From Vicinamibacteria bacterium (lineage in GTDB: Bacteria > Acidobacteriota > Vicinamibacteria > Fen-336 > JAGNNV01): DNA of 64,000 bases. Position numbers and translations under genes: made by a program. How positions within the stretch are numbered: position 1 is the stretch's first letter; every line of letters begins with the position of its first letter. The stretch covers positions 55,849 to 119,848 of the forward strand of contig JAIBCN010000031.1 of assembly GCA_019694155.1 (NCBI GenBank). The letters are read 5' to 3'. The notes beneath the pieces were generated by a model that searched no databases, had not been told where the DNA came from, and was given only the letters and a program-made list of their open reading frames with translations. Of the stretch, positions 33,746 to 42,741 are shown one piece after another.

Positions 33746-35971
33746 ATGAACGAAGTCAAGACCGAAACCGTCCGGCAGCGGATGCACGCGGCTTCAGGAC
33801 GGATCGCCCGGGTCAAGGCATGGGATCGTGTGGCCCGAGCCGTCATCACCATGGGCGGGCTGGGAGTGGTGGCGAGCGTCCTCTTCATCTTCCTCTTCAT
33901 CCTGGGTGAGGCCTGGCCCCTGTTCCAACCCGCGACCGCGAGCAAGCTCGCATCGGCGGACGCCTCGGTCCTGCGGGGAGCCCTCGCTCTCGGGGTGGAC
34001 GAGTATCAGCGAAAGCTCTTTGGGCTGATGCCGGCGGGCATTCTCAATATCTCGAGCATCGAAACCGGGAGGATCGAGAGAGAGGAAAAGCTCCCCGATC
34101 TGGGCGTCGCGACCCTGACGTCCGGCTCCCGCAACGCGAGCGGCTCTCTCCTGGTGGCGGGCACGTCGGACGGAAGAGCGGGCCTCGTTCACGTCCGGTT
34201 CCAGCCCCGATACGAGTCCGACAAGCTGGTCGACGTGTCGAGCGAAGTCCGGGCCGAACCGTTGATCGAGATGGATCCGGGACATCGCTCCCTTCGGCTG
34301 GTGGATGGCCGCGAGCGTGACGGAGCGGCGGTGGTCGTGGCCGTGGCCGGCGATCGTGAGATCGCCGTCATGCGCAAGGAGTCCGAGGACGCGGCCTTTG
34401 CCCGTGCGGTGCTGGAGGTGGGAGAAGGCGAGTCCATCACGCACCTTCAGCTCGCCCGCACCGATCTCCTCGCCGCCGCCACCGATCGAGGAGGTTTGTA
34501 CCTGTGGGAACTCGGCTCCGAGATTCGACTGGTGGACAACCGGTCTCTCGCCCCCGCGCGGGTTACGGCCATGGCTTGGGCGAACGCCGACATCTCCCTT
34601 CTCGTAGGCGACGACCAGGGTGGAGTGGCCGCCTACTTCCGCGTCCGGGTCAAGGACGATGACCCCGAGCCCGTGCTGGTGCGCGCCCATGTCTACGAGA
34701 AACAGAGCGCCGCCCTGGTCGGACTCGTCCCCTCCGTGCGCGACAAGAGCTTCCTCGCCGTCGGCCAGGACGGCTCGCTTCGCATCCTGCACTTGACCTC
34801 CGAGCGTGTGATCGCTTCCCTCGCCTCGACCGAGGCCCCCATCGCAAGCACCCTGGTGGCCCCCAAGAACGACGGGGTTCTCGCGATCCTCACGGATGGC
34901 CGGCTCGCCCGCTACGGTCTGAAGGCGCCGCATCCCGAGGTCTCGGCGCGCGTCCTCTTCGGCAAGGCCTGGTACGAGGGGTATCCCCAACCCGAGTACG
35001 TCTGGCAGTCGACGGGGTCGACGGACGAGTTCGAACCCAAATTCTCCATGGTGCCTCTCGTGTTCGGCACCATCAAGGCGACGGTCTACGCCATGCTCTT
35101 CGCGGTCCCCATCGCCCTCATGGCCGCTCTCTACACGTCGCAGTTCGCTCACCCGAGCATCCGGCAGAAGATCAAGCCGACCGTCGAGATCATGGCGGCG
35201 CTCCCGAGCGTCGTGGTGGGCTTCATCGCCGGCCTGTGGCTGGCCTCGCGGGTGGAGGCGCAGATCGTGCCTGTTCTCCTCATGACCGTCCTGCTCCCGG
35301 CGCTTGGCACGAGCGGCGTCTTGTTCTGGGACGCGCTGCCCCAGCGGCTGCGGTCGCGGCTTCGCCCGGGAACGGAGCTCGCCGTGGTGGTGCCCCTGTG
35401 TCTGCTGGGAGCGCTCCTTGCGCTCGCCGTCGGCCCTGCGGCCGAGCGCGCCTTCTTCGGCGCCGATTTCAAGGGCTGGCTCGGCGCTTCCCTGGGGCTC
35501 GTCTACGACCAGCGCAACTCCATCGTGGTCGGCCTCGCCATGGGTTTCGCGGTGATTCCCATCATCTTCACGATCACCGAAGATGCGTTCTCGAGTGTTC
35601 CCGGGAACCTGACCGCGGCCTCCCTCGCTCTCGGCGCCAGCCGATGGCAGACCGCGGTGCGCGTGGTGCTGCCCACGGCGAGCCCCGGCCTCTTTTCCGC
35701 GATCATGGTCGGCTTCGGGCGCGCGGTGGGCGAAACCATGATCGTGCTCATGGCCACCGGGAACACACCCGTGATGGACTGGTCCGTCTTCAACGGCATG
35801 CGGACGCTCTCCGCCAACATCGCGGTCGAGATTCCCGAGGCCCCGAACGGCGGCACCCTGTTCCGCGTCCTTTTTCTCGCCGCCCTCCTGCTCTTCGCCA
35901 TGACCTTCGTGGTCAATACCCTGGCCGAGATCGTCCGCCAGCGCCTTCGCGAACGCTACAAGGCGTTATGA
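33746..35971 (+). CDS. pstC: Phosphate ABC transporter permease with large propeller-like insert
   Basis: A 741-residue PstC, more than twice the length of E. coli PstC. TM1 (~33-55) is followed by about 370 residues of periplasmic beta-rich sequence (~60-430) with WD40-like units (LVAGTSDGRAGLVHVRF, LLAAATDRGGLYLWELG, FLAVGQDGSLRILHL). The permease core (~440-735) then carries the EAA-type coupling segment, SVPGNLTAASLALGASRWQT, and GRAVGETMIVLMATGN. Long PstC/PstA versions are also known in Pseudomonas and relatives. The role of the insert is unknown; docking of PstS or sensing is possible. The stop overlaps pstA by four bases. Confidence 0.9.
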   Translation: MNEVKTETVRQRMHAASGRIARVKAWDRVARAVITMGGLGVVASVLFIFLFILGEAWPLFQPATASKLASADASVLRGALALGVDEYQRKLFGLMPAGILNISSIETGRIEREEKLPDLGVATLTSGSRNASGSLLVAGTSDGRAGLVHVRFQPRYESDKLVDVSSEVRAEPLIEMDPGHRSLRLVDGRERDGAAVVVAVAGDREIAVMRKESEDAAFARAVLEVGEGESITHLQLARTDLLAAATDRGGLYLWELGSEIRLVDNRSLAPARVTAMAWANADISLLVGDDQGGVAAYFRVRVKDDDPEPVLVRAHVYEKQSAALVGLVPSVRDKSFLAVGQDGSLRILHLTSERVIASLASTEAPIASTLVAPKNDGVLAILTDGRLARYGLKAPHPEVSARVLFGKAWYEGYPQPEYVWQSTGSTDEFEPKFSMVPLVFGTIKATVYAMLFAVPIALMAALYTSQFAHPSIRQKIKPTVEIMAALPSVVVGFIAGLWLASRVEAQIVPVLLMTVLLPALGTSGVLFWDALPQRLRSRLRPGTELAVVVPLCLLGALLALAVGPAAERAFFGADFKGWLGASLGLVYDQRNSIVVGLAMGFAVIPIIFTITEDAFSSVPGNLTAASLALGASRWQTAVRVVLPTASPGLFSAIMVGFGRAVGETMIVLMATGNTPVMDWSVFNGMRTLSANIAVEIPEAPNGGTLFRVLFLAALLLFAMTFVVNTLAEIVRQRLRERYKAL

Positions 35972-37620
35972 GCCCAGCCTTGTCCGCCAAACGCAACCGA
36001 CCGGCGGGAGAATCGCTGGTCTGGTTCACGGCCAGCGCCCTCGGCCTGTGCCTGCTCATGATCGGCGGCCTGATCGCCATCATCCTCACGAACGGGCTGG
36101 GTTTCTTCTGGCCGCGGCCCCTCGTCGAGTTCACTCTCAAGGAGGGCTCGAAGCGTCTGGCGGAGATTTCCGCCCACGAAGGAATCCCGAACCCCGGTCA
36201 TCCCGATCACCTGCTTAACAAGAGGACGCTTCTCAAGGTGGGCAATCGCGATCTCCGGGGCATCGACTTCGAATGGGTGAACGACGCGGACGTGGTGAAG
36301 CGGGAAGCCCCCGCGGACGCCTGGTTCGTCGAGCGCCGCGAATACGGACCCTTCCTCGGGTTCCTCGTGCGGATCAGCGAGGGCGGCCGCGAAATCGCCT
36401 CGTCGCCCGAGGCGGTGGCCACGCGGCTGGCCGCGGGACTCGAGGCGGCGGAAAGAGACCGTGCCGTCATCCGGCGCATAGAAAGGAACGACATCGGCGC
36501 CATCAACCTGCGCCTCGAGCAGGCCCGCCTGTCCCTGCGTTCTCTCGACCTTAAGGCCCGCGCCAACCCAGGGGCGGATCAGAAAGCGGAGCGCGATCGC
36601 ATCGCCACCGCCGTCGCCGCCGACCAGCAGCAGTATGCGACCCGGCAGAAGGAGCTGGAGGAGATCGTCGCGAAGGCTTCGTCCGCCACCCTTGTTCTGC
36701 GCTCGGCGTCGGGAGAAGAGAAGGAGCTTCGGCTTCTCGACATCTATCGCGCGTATCCGGCGAACCAGCTTTCCTGGCTCGAGCGGGCCTCGATCTACGC
36801 GAGCCGACTCGGCGGCTTCCTCTGGGACGATCCGCGGGAGGCCAACACCGAAGGCGGCATCTTCCCCGCCATCTTCGGGACCGTGATGATGGTGTTTCTC
36901 ATGACCCTGGTGGTGGTTCCAACCGGCGTGCTCGCCGCCTTGTACCTGCGGGAGTACGCGGCGCAGAGCCTGCTCGTGCGGATCGTCCGCATCGCCGTGA
37001 ACAACCTGGCGGGCGTACCCTCCATTGTCTTCGGTGTGTTCGGTCTGGGGTTCTTCGTCTACACCATTGGCGGGACCATCGATCGCACGTTCTTCCCCGA
37101 CGCCCTGCCCACGCCGACCTACGGCACCGGCGGCATCCTGTGGGCCGCTCTCACCCTGGCCCTGCTCACGGTTCCCGTGGTCATCGTGGCGTCCGAGGAG
37201 GCCCTGGCCGCGGTTCCGAGGTCCATTCGAGAGGCGTCCCTGGCCCTCGGCGCCACCAAGTTCCAGACCATCGTCCGCGTGGTCCTGCCCTCGGCGGCGC
37301 CCGGGATCCTGACCGGGCTCATCCTGGCCATGGCCCGCGGCGCCGGCGAAGTGGCGCCGCTCATGCTCACCGGTGTGGTGAAGCTCGCGCCCGACCTCCC
37401 GCTCGACGGCTTCTTTCCCTTCTTCCACCTTGATCGCAAGTTCATGCATCTGGGTTTCCACATCTACGACGTCGGCTTTCAGAGCCCGAACGTGGAGGCG
37501 GCGAAGCCCATGGTCTACATGACCACGGTTCTGCTGCTCCTGATCGTGGTGCTTCTGAACCTCACCGCCATCGTTGTCCGCAATCGCCTGCGCCGGCGAT
37601 TCCAGGCCGGCGCCTTCTAG
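35968..37620 (+). CDS. pstA: Phosphate ABC transporter permease with DUF3333-like insert
   Basis: I chose ATG 35968 at the ATGA overlap with pstC; the frame is open upstream only as overlap. The product has 550 residues. TM1 (~22-45) is followed by a large soluble insert (~46-300) that contains a helical coiled-coil stretch (~150-235), as in the DUF3333 domain of proteobacterial PstA. The permease core then has [28 protein letters not shown] helices and the coupling loop [19 protein letters not shown], and ends in a final TM before RRRFQAGAF. It pairs with PstC to form the phosphate channel driven by PstB. Confidence 0.92.
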   Translation: MSPALSAKRNRPAGESLVWFTASALGLCLLMIGGLIAIILTNGLGFFWPRPLVEFTLKEGSKRLAEISAHEGIPNPGHPDHLLNKRTLLKVGNRDLRGIDFEWVNDADVVKREAPADAWFVERREYGPFLGFLVRISEGGREIASSPEAVATRLAAGLEAAERDRAVIRRIERNDIGAINLRLEQARLSLRSLDLKARANPGADQKAERDRIATAVAADQQQYATRQKELEEIVAKASSATLVLRSASGEEKELRLLDIYRAYPANQLSWLERASIYASRLGGFLWDDPREANTEGGIFPAIFGTVMMVFLMTLVVVPTGVLAALYLREYAAQSLLVRIVRIAVNNLAGVPSIVFGVFGLGFFVYTIGGTIDRTFFPDALPTPTYGTGGILWAALTLALLTVPVVIVASEEALAAVPRSIREASLALGATKFQTIVRVVLPSAAPGILTGLILAMARGAGEVAPLMLTGVVKLAPDLPLDGFFPFFHLDRKFMHLGFHIYDVGFQSPNVEAAKPMVYMTTVLLLLIVVLLNLTAIVVRNRLRRRFQAGAF

Positions 37621-37637
37621 GGCTTCACCCAAACATC

Positions 37638-38468
37638 ATGAACGACGACCGCCCGAGCCCCATTCGGATCCACACCGAGCTTTCCGAAGCTCAGAAGGAG
37701 ATCGATCCGCCTTCGCCGCTCGCCATCGTCTCCGACAAGCTGAATCTCAGCTACGGCGCGAACCATGTGCTGCACGACATTTCCATGGGGATCGAAGAGC
37801 GCCGGGTGACCGCGTTCATCGGCCCCTCCGGCTGCGGGAAGTCCACCTTCCTCCGCTGCTTCAACCGGATGAACGATCTCATCGACAACGTCACCATCAG
37901 CGGCAAGCTCCTGGTTCGCGGCCTCGACATCAACGCCCCCGCCGTGGACGTCATCGAGGTGAGGCGTCGTGTCGGAATGGTCTTTCAGAAGTCCAACCCC
38001 TTCCCCAAGTCCATCTACGAAAACGTGATCTACGGCCTCCGCATCGCCGGCATCACGGACAAGGCGACTCTCGACGCCGCCTGCGAGAAGAGCCTGCGGG
38101 GAGCCGCGCTGTGGGACGAGGTGAAGGACCGCCTTCACGACAGCGCGCTCGGTCTCTCCGGCGGCCAGCAGCAGCGGGTGTGCATCGCCCGGGCCATCGC
38201 GGTCGAGCCGGAGATCGTGCTCATGGACGAGCCTTGTTCCGCGCTCGACCCCATCGCGACCCTCAAGATCGAAGAGCTGATCTATTCGCTCAAGGACAGC
38301 TATACGATCGTCATCGTGACCCACAACCTGCAGCAGGCGGCGCGGGTTTCCGACAAGACCGCTTTCTTCTGGCTGGGGAAGCTCATCGAGATGGGCCCGA
38401 CGGCCCAGATGTTCACGAACCCCGGCAACAAGCTCACTGAGGACTACATTACGGGAAGGTTCGGATAA
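37638..38468 (+). CDS. pstB: Phosphate ABC transporter ATPase
   Basis: A 276-residue ATPase, normal for PstB (about 260). Walker A is GPSGCGKST, the Q-loop segment is [20 protein letters not shown], the signature is LSGGQQQR, Walker B is [17 protein letters not shown], and the switch histidine is in IVTHNLQQA. The N-terminus has a ~25-residue extension before the core. It lies 17 bp after pstA, and its TAA overlaps the phoU start codon (TAATG). Confidence 0.95.
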   Translation: MNDDRPSPIRIHTELSEAQKEIDPPSPLAIVSDKLNLSYGANHVLHDISMGIEERRVTAFIGPSGCGKSTFLRCFNRMNDLIDNVTISGKLLVRGLDINAPAVDVIEVRRRVGMVFQKSNPFPKSIYENVIYGLRIAGITDKATLDAACEKSLRGAALWDEVKDRLHDSALGLSGGQQQRVCIARAIAVEPEIVLMDEPCSALDPIATLKIEELIYSLKDSYTIVIVTHNLQQAARVSDKTAFFWLGKLIEMGPTAQMFTNPGNKLTEDYITGRFG

Positions 38469-39133
38469 TGGAACGCCACCACTTCGAAGGCGACCTCGAT
38501 ACGCTGAAGCACCGTCTCCTTCACATGGGGTCTCTCATCGAAGCGCAGACCCACAAGGCCCTCGTCTCCCTCCTGGAGCGGCGGGCGGAGCTCGCCCGGG
38601 CGGTGATCGAGGGCGACGCCGCCGTGAACCTCCTCCAGATGGAGATCGACGACCGCTGCCTCAAGATGCTGGCCCTTCAGCAGCCCATGGCCACCGACCT
38701 GCGGCTCATCACCTCGGCCATGAAGATGGGCGCCGATCTCGAGCGCATCGGCGACCAGGCCGTGAACATCGCGGAGACGGCGCTCAGGCTCCAGGAGACG
38801 CCGCCCCTGCGTCCGGTCATCGACATCGCCGAAATGTCCGAGCTCGCCCAGAAGATGACCCGCGACGCCCTTGACGCCTTTGTCCGCCGCGACGCGGCCC
38901 TCGCCCGCGACGTGCTCCTGCGCGACGATCGCGTGGATCACCTGAAGGACACGGTATTCCGCGTTCTCCTCACTCACATGATGGCGGACCCCGGCACCAT
39001 CGAACGGGCGCTCGGCCTCATCCTGATCAGCCGCAACATCGAGCGGATCGCCGACCACGCCACCAACATTGCCGAGGACGTGATCTTCCTGGTCGAAGGT
39101 AAGGACGTGCGTCACCATCACTCGGGGGAGTAG
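38468..39133 (+). CDS. phoU: Phosphate transport regulator PhoU
   Basis: A 221-residue all-helical protein with the twin three-helix design of PhoU. Both metal-binding helices show the repeated acidic pattern: MGADLERIGDQAVNIAE in the first half and SRNIERIADHATNIAEDV in the second. PhoU restrains PstSCAB and passes phosphate status to the PhoR kinase. It is the last gene of the operon, translationally coupled to pstB. phoR and phoB are not nearby. Confidence 0.95.
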   Translation: MERHHFEGDLDTLKHRLLHMGSLIEAQTHKALVSLLERRAELARAVIEGDAAVNLLQMEIDDRCLKMLALQQPMATDLRLITSAMKMGADLERIGDQAVNIAETALRLQETPPLRPVIDIAEMSELAQKMTRDALDAFVRRDAALARDVLLRDDRVDHLKDTVFRVLLTHMMADPGTIERALGLILISRNIERIADHATNIAEDVIFLVEGKDVRHHHSGE

Positions 39134-39243
39134 AGCGAGGCGCGCGGGCGAGGCGACAAGGGCCCGGCCCGGAGGACCGTCCCGTATGATGAAGCCGTGA
39201 CCGGCCACACCGCGGTTTCTTCCCGCTTCGGGCCCGCCCAACC

Positions 39244-39990
39244 ATGACGGACAAGGTGATCGGCGTGCTGGGAGGGATGGGCCCCGAGGCCACCATCGCC
39301 TTCTATTCCAGGCTCGTGGCCCATACCCCCGCGGGGCGGGATCAGGACCATCTCAGGGTCATCATCGATTCGAATCCGGGAATCCCGGATCGCACGGCGG
39401 CGATCCTCGGGCGCGGTGAGTCGCCGGTTTCCGCGATGGTCAAGGGAATCGACGGCCTCCGAGGCGCGGGCGCGGACTTCGTCGCCATTCCCTGCGTCTC
39501 GGCCCATGCGTTCGTCGATGAACTGAAGGCCAGCGCGGGCCTCCCCATTCTCTCCGTCCTCGACGTGGTCGCGGAGGCCATCGAGCGGCATCCCCGGCGG
39601 ATCCGGAGCGTCGGACTCATGGGCACCACCGGCACCCTTCGAGCCGGAATGTTCCAGCGCCGGCTTGCCGAGGCCGGCCTCGAGGTCGTGGTTCCGGGCG
39701 CCGAGGATCAGGCGCGGGTCCAGGCGTCGATCTACGCGGTGAAGGCGGGCGCCCCCGAGGCGGTTCGTCGTCAGCTCACCGCGGAATTGCGTTCCATCGC
39801 GATGCGGCTCACTTCCATGGGAGCGGAAGGGATCGTCCTCGGGTGCACGGAGATTCCCCTCGTCCTCGGCCAGGCCGATCTGGCCGTCCCCGTGTTCGAC
39901 TCCCTGCACCTGCTTGCCCGCGCCGCGATCCGGTGCGCGGGCCGTCAACCGATGGCGGTTGAATCGGAAGGGCCGCGGGGCCGCGAATGA
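39244..39990 (+). CDS. Aspartate/glutamate racemase family protein
   Basis: A 248-residue protein opening with the family motif IGVLGGMGPEATIAFY. Both catalytic cysteines of the PLP-independent racemases are present: C84 in IPCVSAHAF and C201 in GCTEIPL. It therefore probably interconverts D- and L-forms of Asp, Glu or a related amino acid; the exact substrate is not decided by sequence, and the usual PCNT motif is PCVS here. Its stop overlaps the permease start (ATGA), so the racemase and transporter likely work together on an imported amino acid. Confidence 0.87.
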   Translation: MTDKVIGVLGGMGPEATIAFYSRLVAHTPAGRDQDHLRVIIDSNPGIPDRTAAILGRGESPVSAMVKGIDGLRGAGADFVAIPCVSAHAFVDELKASAGLPILSVLDVVAEAIERHPRRIRSVGLMGTTGTLRAGMFQRRLAEAGLEVVVPGAEDQARVQASIYAVKAGAPEAVRRQLTAELRSIAMRLTSMGAEGIVLGCTEIPLVLGQADLAVPVFDSLHLLARAAIRCAGRQPMAVESEGPRGRE

Positions 39991-41474
39991 CCGACCACCT
40001 GAAGGACGCCGGCCTCGACACCGAATTCGAAAGAGGGCTCGGCGCTTTCGACGCGACCATGGTGGTGGTCGGCTCGATGGTCGGCTCCGGAATCTTCCTC
40101 GTCTCCGCCGAGATGTCCCGCGTGCTTGGAAGCCCGGGCTGGCTCCTTGCTTCCTGGCTCGTAACCGCGGCCCTCACCCTCGCCGCCGCCCTGTCCTACG
40201 GCGAGCTCGCGGCCATGATGCCGCGCGCGGGCGGGCAATACGTCTACCTTCGTGAGGCGTTTTCGCCGATCTGGGGCTTCCTCTACGGCTGGACCCTGTT
40301 TCTGGTCATCCAGTCCGGGACCATCGCCGCGGTGGCGGTCGGGTTCGCGCGCTACCTGGGCGTGTGGATTCCCCTGGTGTCGGAAGAGCGCTACCTCGTC
40401 GCTCCCGTGCATCTGACCGAACGCTACGCGGTCTCTCTCTCCACGACGCAGCTCGTGGCGCTCGTCGTCATCGCCTTGCTCACCTGGACCAACACGCGCG
40501 GCCTGAAGTGGGGCCGCCTGATCCAGAACGTCTTCACGTCCACGAAGACCGTCGCGCTCTTCGGGCTCGTGGTCCTGGGTCTTCTCGGCGGCTGGAACAC
40601 CATCGCGGTGTCATCGAACTTCGGCGATCCGTGGACCATCCGCGGCGCCACGCCCGTGGCTCAAGGCCTCACCGCCGATTCCGGCTTCGGGCTGTTCGTG
40701 GCTCTGTGCGTCGCGCAGGTGGGGTCGCTCTTCGCCGCGGACGCGTGGAACAACATCACCTTCACCGCGGGCGAGGTGAAGGATCCGCGCCGGAATATCC
40801 CGCTTTCCCTGGCCGCGGGGACCGGCCTCGTGATCGGTCTCTATCTCCTCGCGAACCTCGCCTACCTCGTCACCCTGCCGTTCGATCAGATACAGCACGC
40901 GCCTTCGGATCGCGTCGCCACGTCGACTCTCGAGGTCGTTCTGCCCGGCCGTGGCGCTCTGATCATGGCGGTCGGGATCATCGTTTCGACCTTCGGCTGC
41001 GCGAACGGCATGATTCTCTCCGGCGCGCGCGCGATCTACGCGATGGCCAGGGATGGCGTCTTTTTCGAGGCGGCGGGCCGCCTGAACCGGGCGCAGGTCC
41101 CTGCCTGGGGCCTGGTCCTGCAGGGCGCCTGGGCGTGTTTCCTGGTGCTTCCGCGCACTTTCGACCCGGCCACACGCGCCTACGGGAACCTCTACAGCAA
41201 CCTGCTCGACTACGTGATCTCCGCGGCGCTCCTTTTCTACATCCTCACCATCCTTGGCCTGTTCCGTCTGCGGCGCACGCGTCCCGAGGTCGAGCGGCCA
41301 TATCGCGCGATCGGCTACCCCTTCGTGCCCGCGATCTACGTCGCGGCCGCCTGTGTGCTGCTGGCGACGCTCTTCGTGTATCGCAACGCGACGACCTGGC
41401 CCGGGTTCGCCATCGTGGCCCTGGGAGTTCCCGTCTATTTCATGTGGGGCCGCGCCGGCCGCGCATCGAGATGA
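39987..41474 (+). CDS. APC-family amino-acid permease
   Basis: A 495-residue inner-membrane transporter with about 12 hydrophobic segments. The APC motifs are VVVGSMVGSGIFLVSAEM in TM1 (the GSGI substrate-binding break), ALSYGELAAMMPRAGGQYVY in TM2, and FAADAWNNITFTAGEVKDPR in TM6. The closest general class is the LAT/YfnA-like amino-acid permeases. It starts within the racemase stop and is followed 85 bp later by an aminotransferase gene; together they suggest uptake and conversion of an amino acid. The substrate cannot be read from sequence. Confidence 0.87.
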   Translation: MTDHLKDAGLDTEFERGLGAFDATMVVVGSMVGSGIFLVSAEMSRVLGSPGWLLASWLVTAALTLAAALSYGELAAMMPRAGGQYVYLREAFSPIWGFLYGWTLFLVIQSGTIAAVAVGFARYLGVWIPLVSEERYLVAPVHLTERYAVSLSTTQLVALVVIALLTWTNTRGLKWGRLIQNVFTSTKTVALFGLVVLGLLGGWNTIAVSSNFGDPWTIRGATPVAQGLTADSGFGLFVALCVAQVGSLFAADAWNNITFTAGEVKDPRRNIPLSLAAGTGLVIGLYLLANLAYLVTLPFDQIQHAPSDRVATSTLEVVLPGRGALIMAVGIIVSTFGCANGMILSGARAIYAMARDGVFFEAAGRLNRAQVPAWGLVLQGAWACFLVLPRTFDPATRAYGNLYSNLLDYVISAALLFYILTILGLFRLRRTRPEVERPYRAIGYPFVPAIYVAAACVLLATLFVYRNATTWPGFAIVALGVPVYFMWGRAGRASR

Positions 41475-41559
41475 GGCGCATGGGCTCACGGATGCGGGTC
41501 GAGGCCTCGACGACCATCGAGATTCCTCGAGACGGAACGCAGCAAATGAAAGGAAACCC

Positions 41560-42732
41560 ATGAAGCCCCTGGCTCAAATCCCCCTGCGTATCCCCCGTTC
41601 CGGGATCCGCGAAGTGATGGACCTCGCCCTCGTGGCCGAGAAGCAGGGTCCGGTCATCCATCTCGAGGTCGGCCAGCCTGACTTCGCGACCCCGGCTCAC
41701 ATCGTGGAAGCGACCTGCCGCGCGGTGCGCGAGGGCCACACGCGCTACATCTCCACCGCGGGCATCGGGCCGCTGCGGGAGGCGGCCGCGCGTTCCTACG
41801 AGAGGCGCACCGGTGTGCCGACCTCGGCCAGCCAGATTCTCGTCACCACCGGCGCCATGATGAGCCTCGCCACCGCGTTCATGACGCTTCTCGAAGCCGG
41901 CGACGAAGTGCTGCTCCCCGATCCCGGCTGGCCCAACTACTCGACGTCGGTGGCCCTGGCGCGGGGTGTCTGCGTGCCTTACACCCTGCAAGCGCCGCTC
42001 TTCCTGCCCGATCTCGATCAACTCCAGTCCCTGGTGACCCCGAAGACGAAGATCCTTCTCGTGTGCAGCCCTTCGAATCCCACGGGGCAGGTGCACGACG
42101 CCGCGCTCACCGAAGCGCTCGTGGCTTTCGCCCGGAGGAACGACCTGTGGGTGGTTTCGGACGAGATCTACAGTGAGATCGTCTTCGGGGGCCCGGCTCC
42201 GAGCGTCCTGAGTTTCGACACCGATGAGCGCTGTCTGGTGGTGAGCGGTGTTTCGAAGACGTACGCCATGACCGGCTACCGGATCGGCTTCACCCGCGGG
42301 CGCCAGGACTACATCACGGTCGCCGCGAAGCTCCAGGAGCCCTTCGTGTCCTGCGGCACCGCGTTCTCACAGCTGGCCGCGGTGGCCGCTCTCGAAGGGC
42401 CGCAGGATTGCGTGGCGGAGATGCGCGCGGCCTACCATCGGCGCCGCGATATCGCGCTCGATGTCCTGCGCGCGCGCGGTCTCTACCGGTACACCCCGGG
42501 CGGCGCGTTCTACGTGATGGTCGACATTTCCGACGCGGCCATGAGCTCGAGGGAATTCACCCTGCGCCTGCTCGAGGAGAAGCGCGTGGCCGTGGCCCCG
42601 GGCGGCACCTTCGGCGCCATGAGCGAGCGGGCGGTGAGAGTGTCGGTGGCGTCGAGCGACGAGGACGTGCGGGAGGGCGTGACGCGAATCTGCGATTTCA
42701 TCGCGGAAGCAAAGGCGAGAGCGGGGAAGTAA
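41560..42732 (+). CDS. PLP-dependent class I/II aminotransferase
   Basis: ATG 41560 follows GAAAGGA and gives 390 residues; the frame is open upstream only as overlap of the permease. Fold-type I features are LEVGQPDFATP at the N-terminus, DPGWPNY, CSPSNPTGQ, VVSDEIYSEI with the cofactor Asp and Tyr, and the Schiff-base lysine in VSKTYAMTGYRIGF. The C-terminal arginine for the substrate carboxylate lies in AVRVSVASS. The best general class is the aspartate/aromatic-type aminotransferases (AspB-like), but the substrate is open. It is the third gene of the racemase-permease group and convergent, 9 bp apart, with the membrane protein gene. Confidence 0.9.
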   Translation: MKPLAQIPLRIPRSGIREVMDLALVAEKQGPVIHLEVGQPDFATPAHIVEATCRAVREGHTRYISTAGIGPLREAAARSYERRTGVPTSASQILVTTGAMMSLATAFMTLLEAGDEVLLPDPGWPNYSTSVALARGVCVPYTLQAPLFLPDLDQLQSLVTPKTKILLVCSPSNPTGQVHDAALTEALVAFARRNDLWVVSDEIYSEIVFGGPAPSVLSFDTDERCLVVSGVSKTYAMTGYRIGFTRGRQDYITVAAKLQEPFVSCGTAFSQLAAVAALEGPQDCVAEMRAAYHRRRDIALDVLRARGLYRYTPGGAFYVMVDISDAAMSSREFTLRLLEEKRVAVAPGGTFGAMSERAVRVSVASSDEDVREGVTRICDFIAEAKARAGK

Positions 42733-42741
42733 GAGCCCCGA

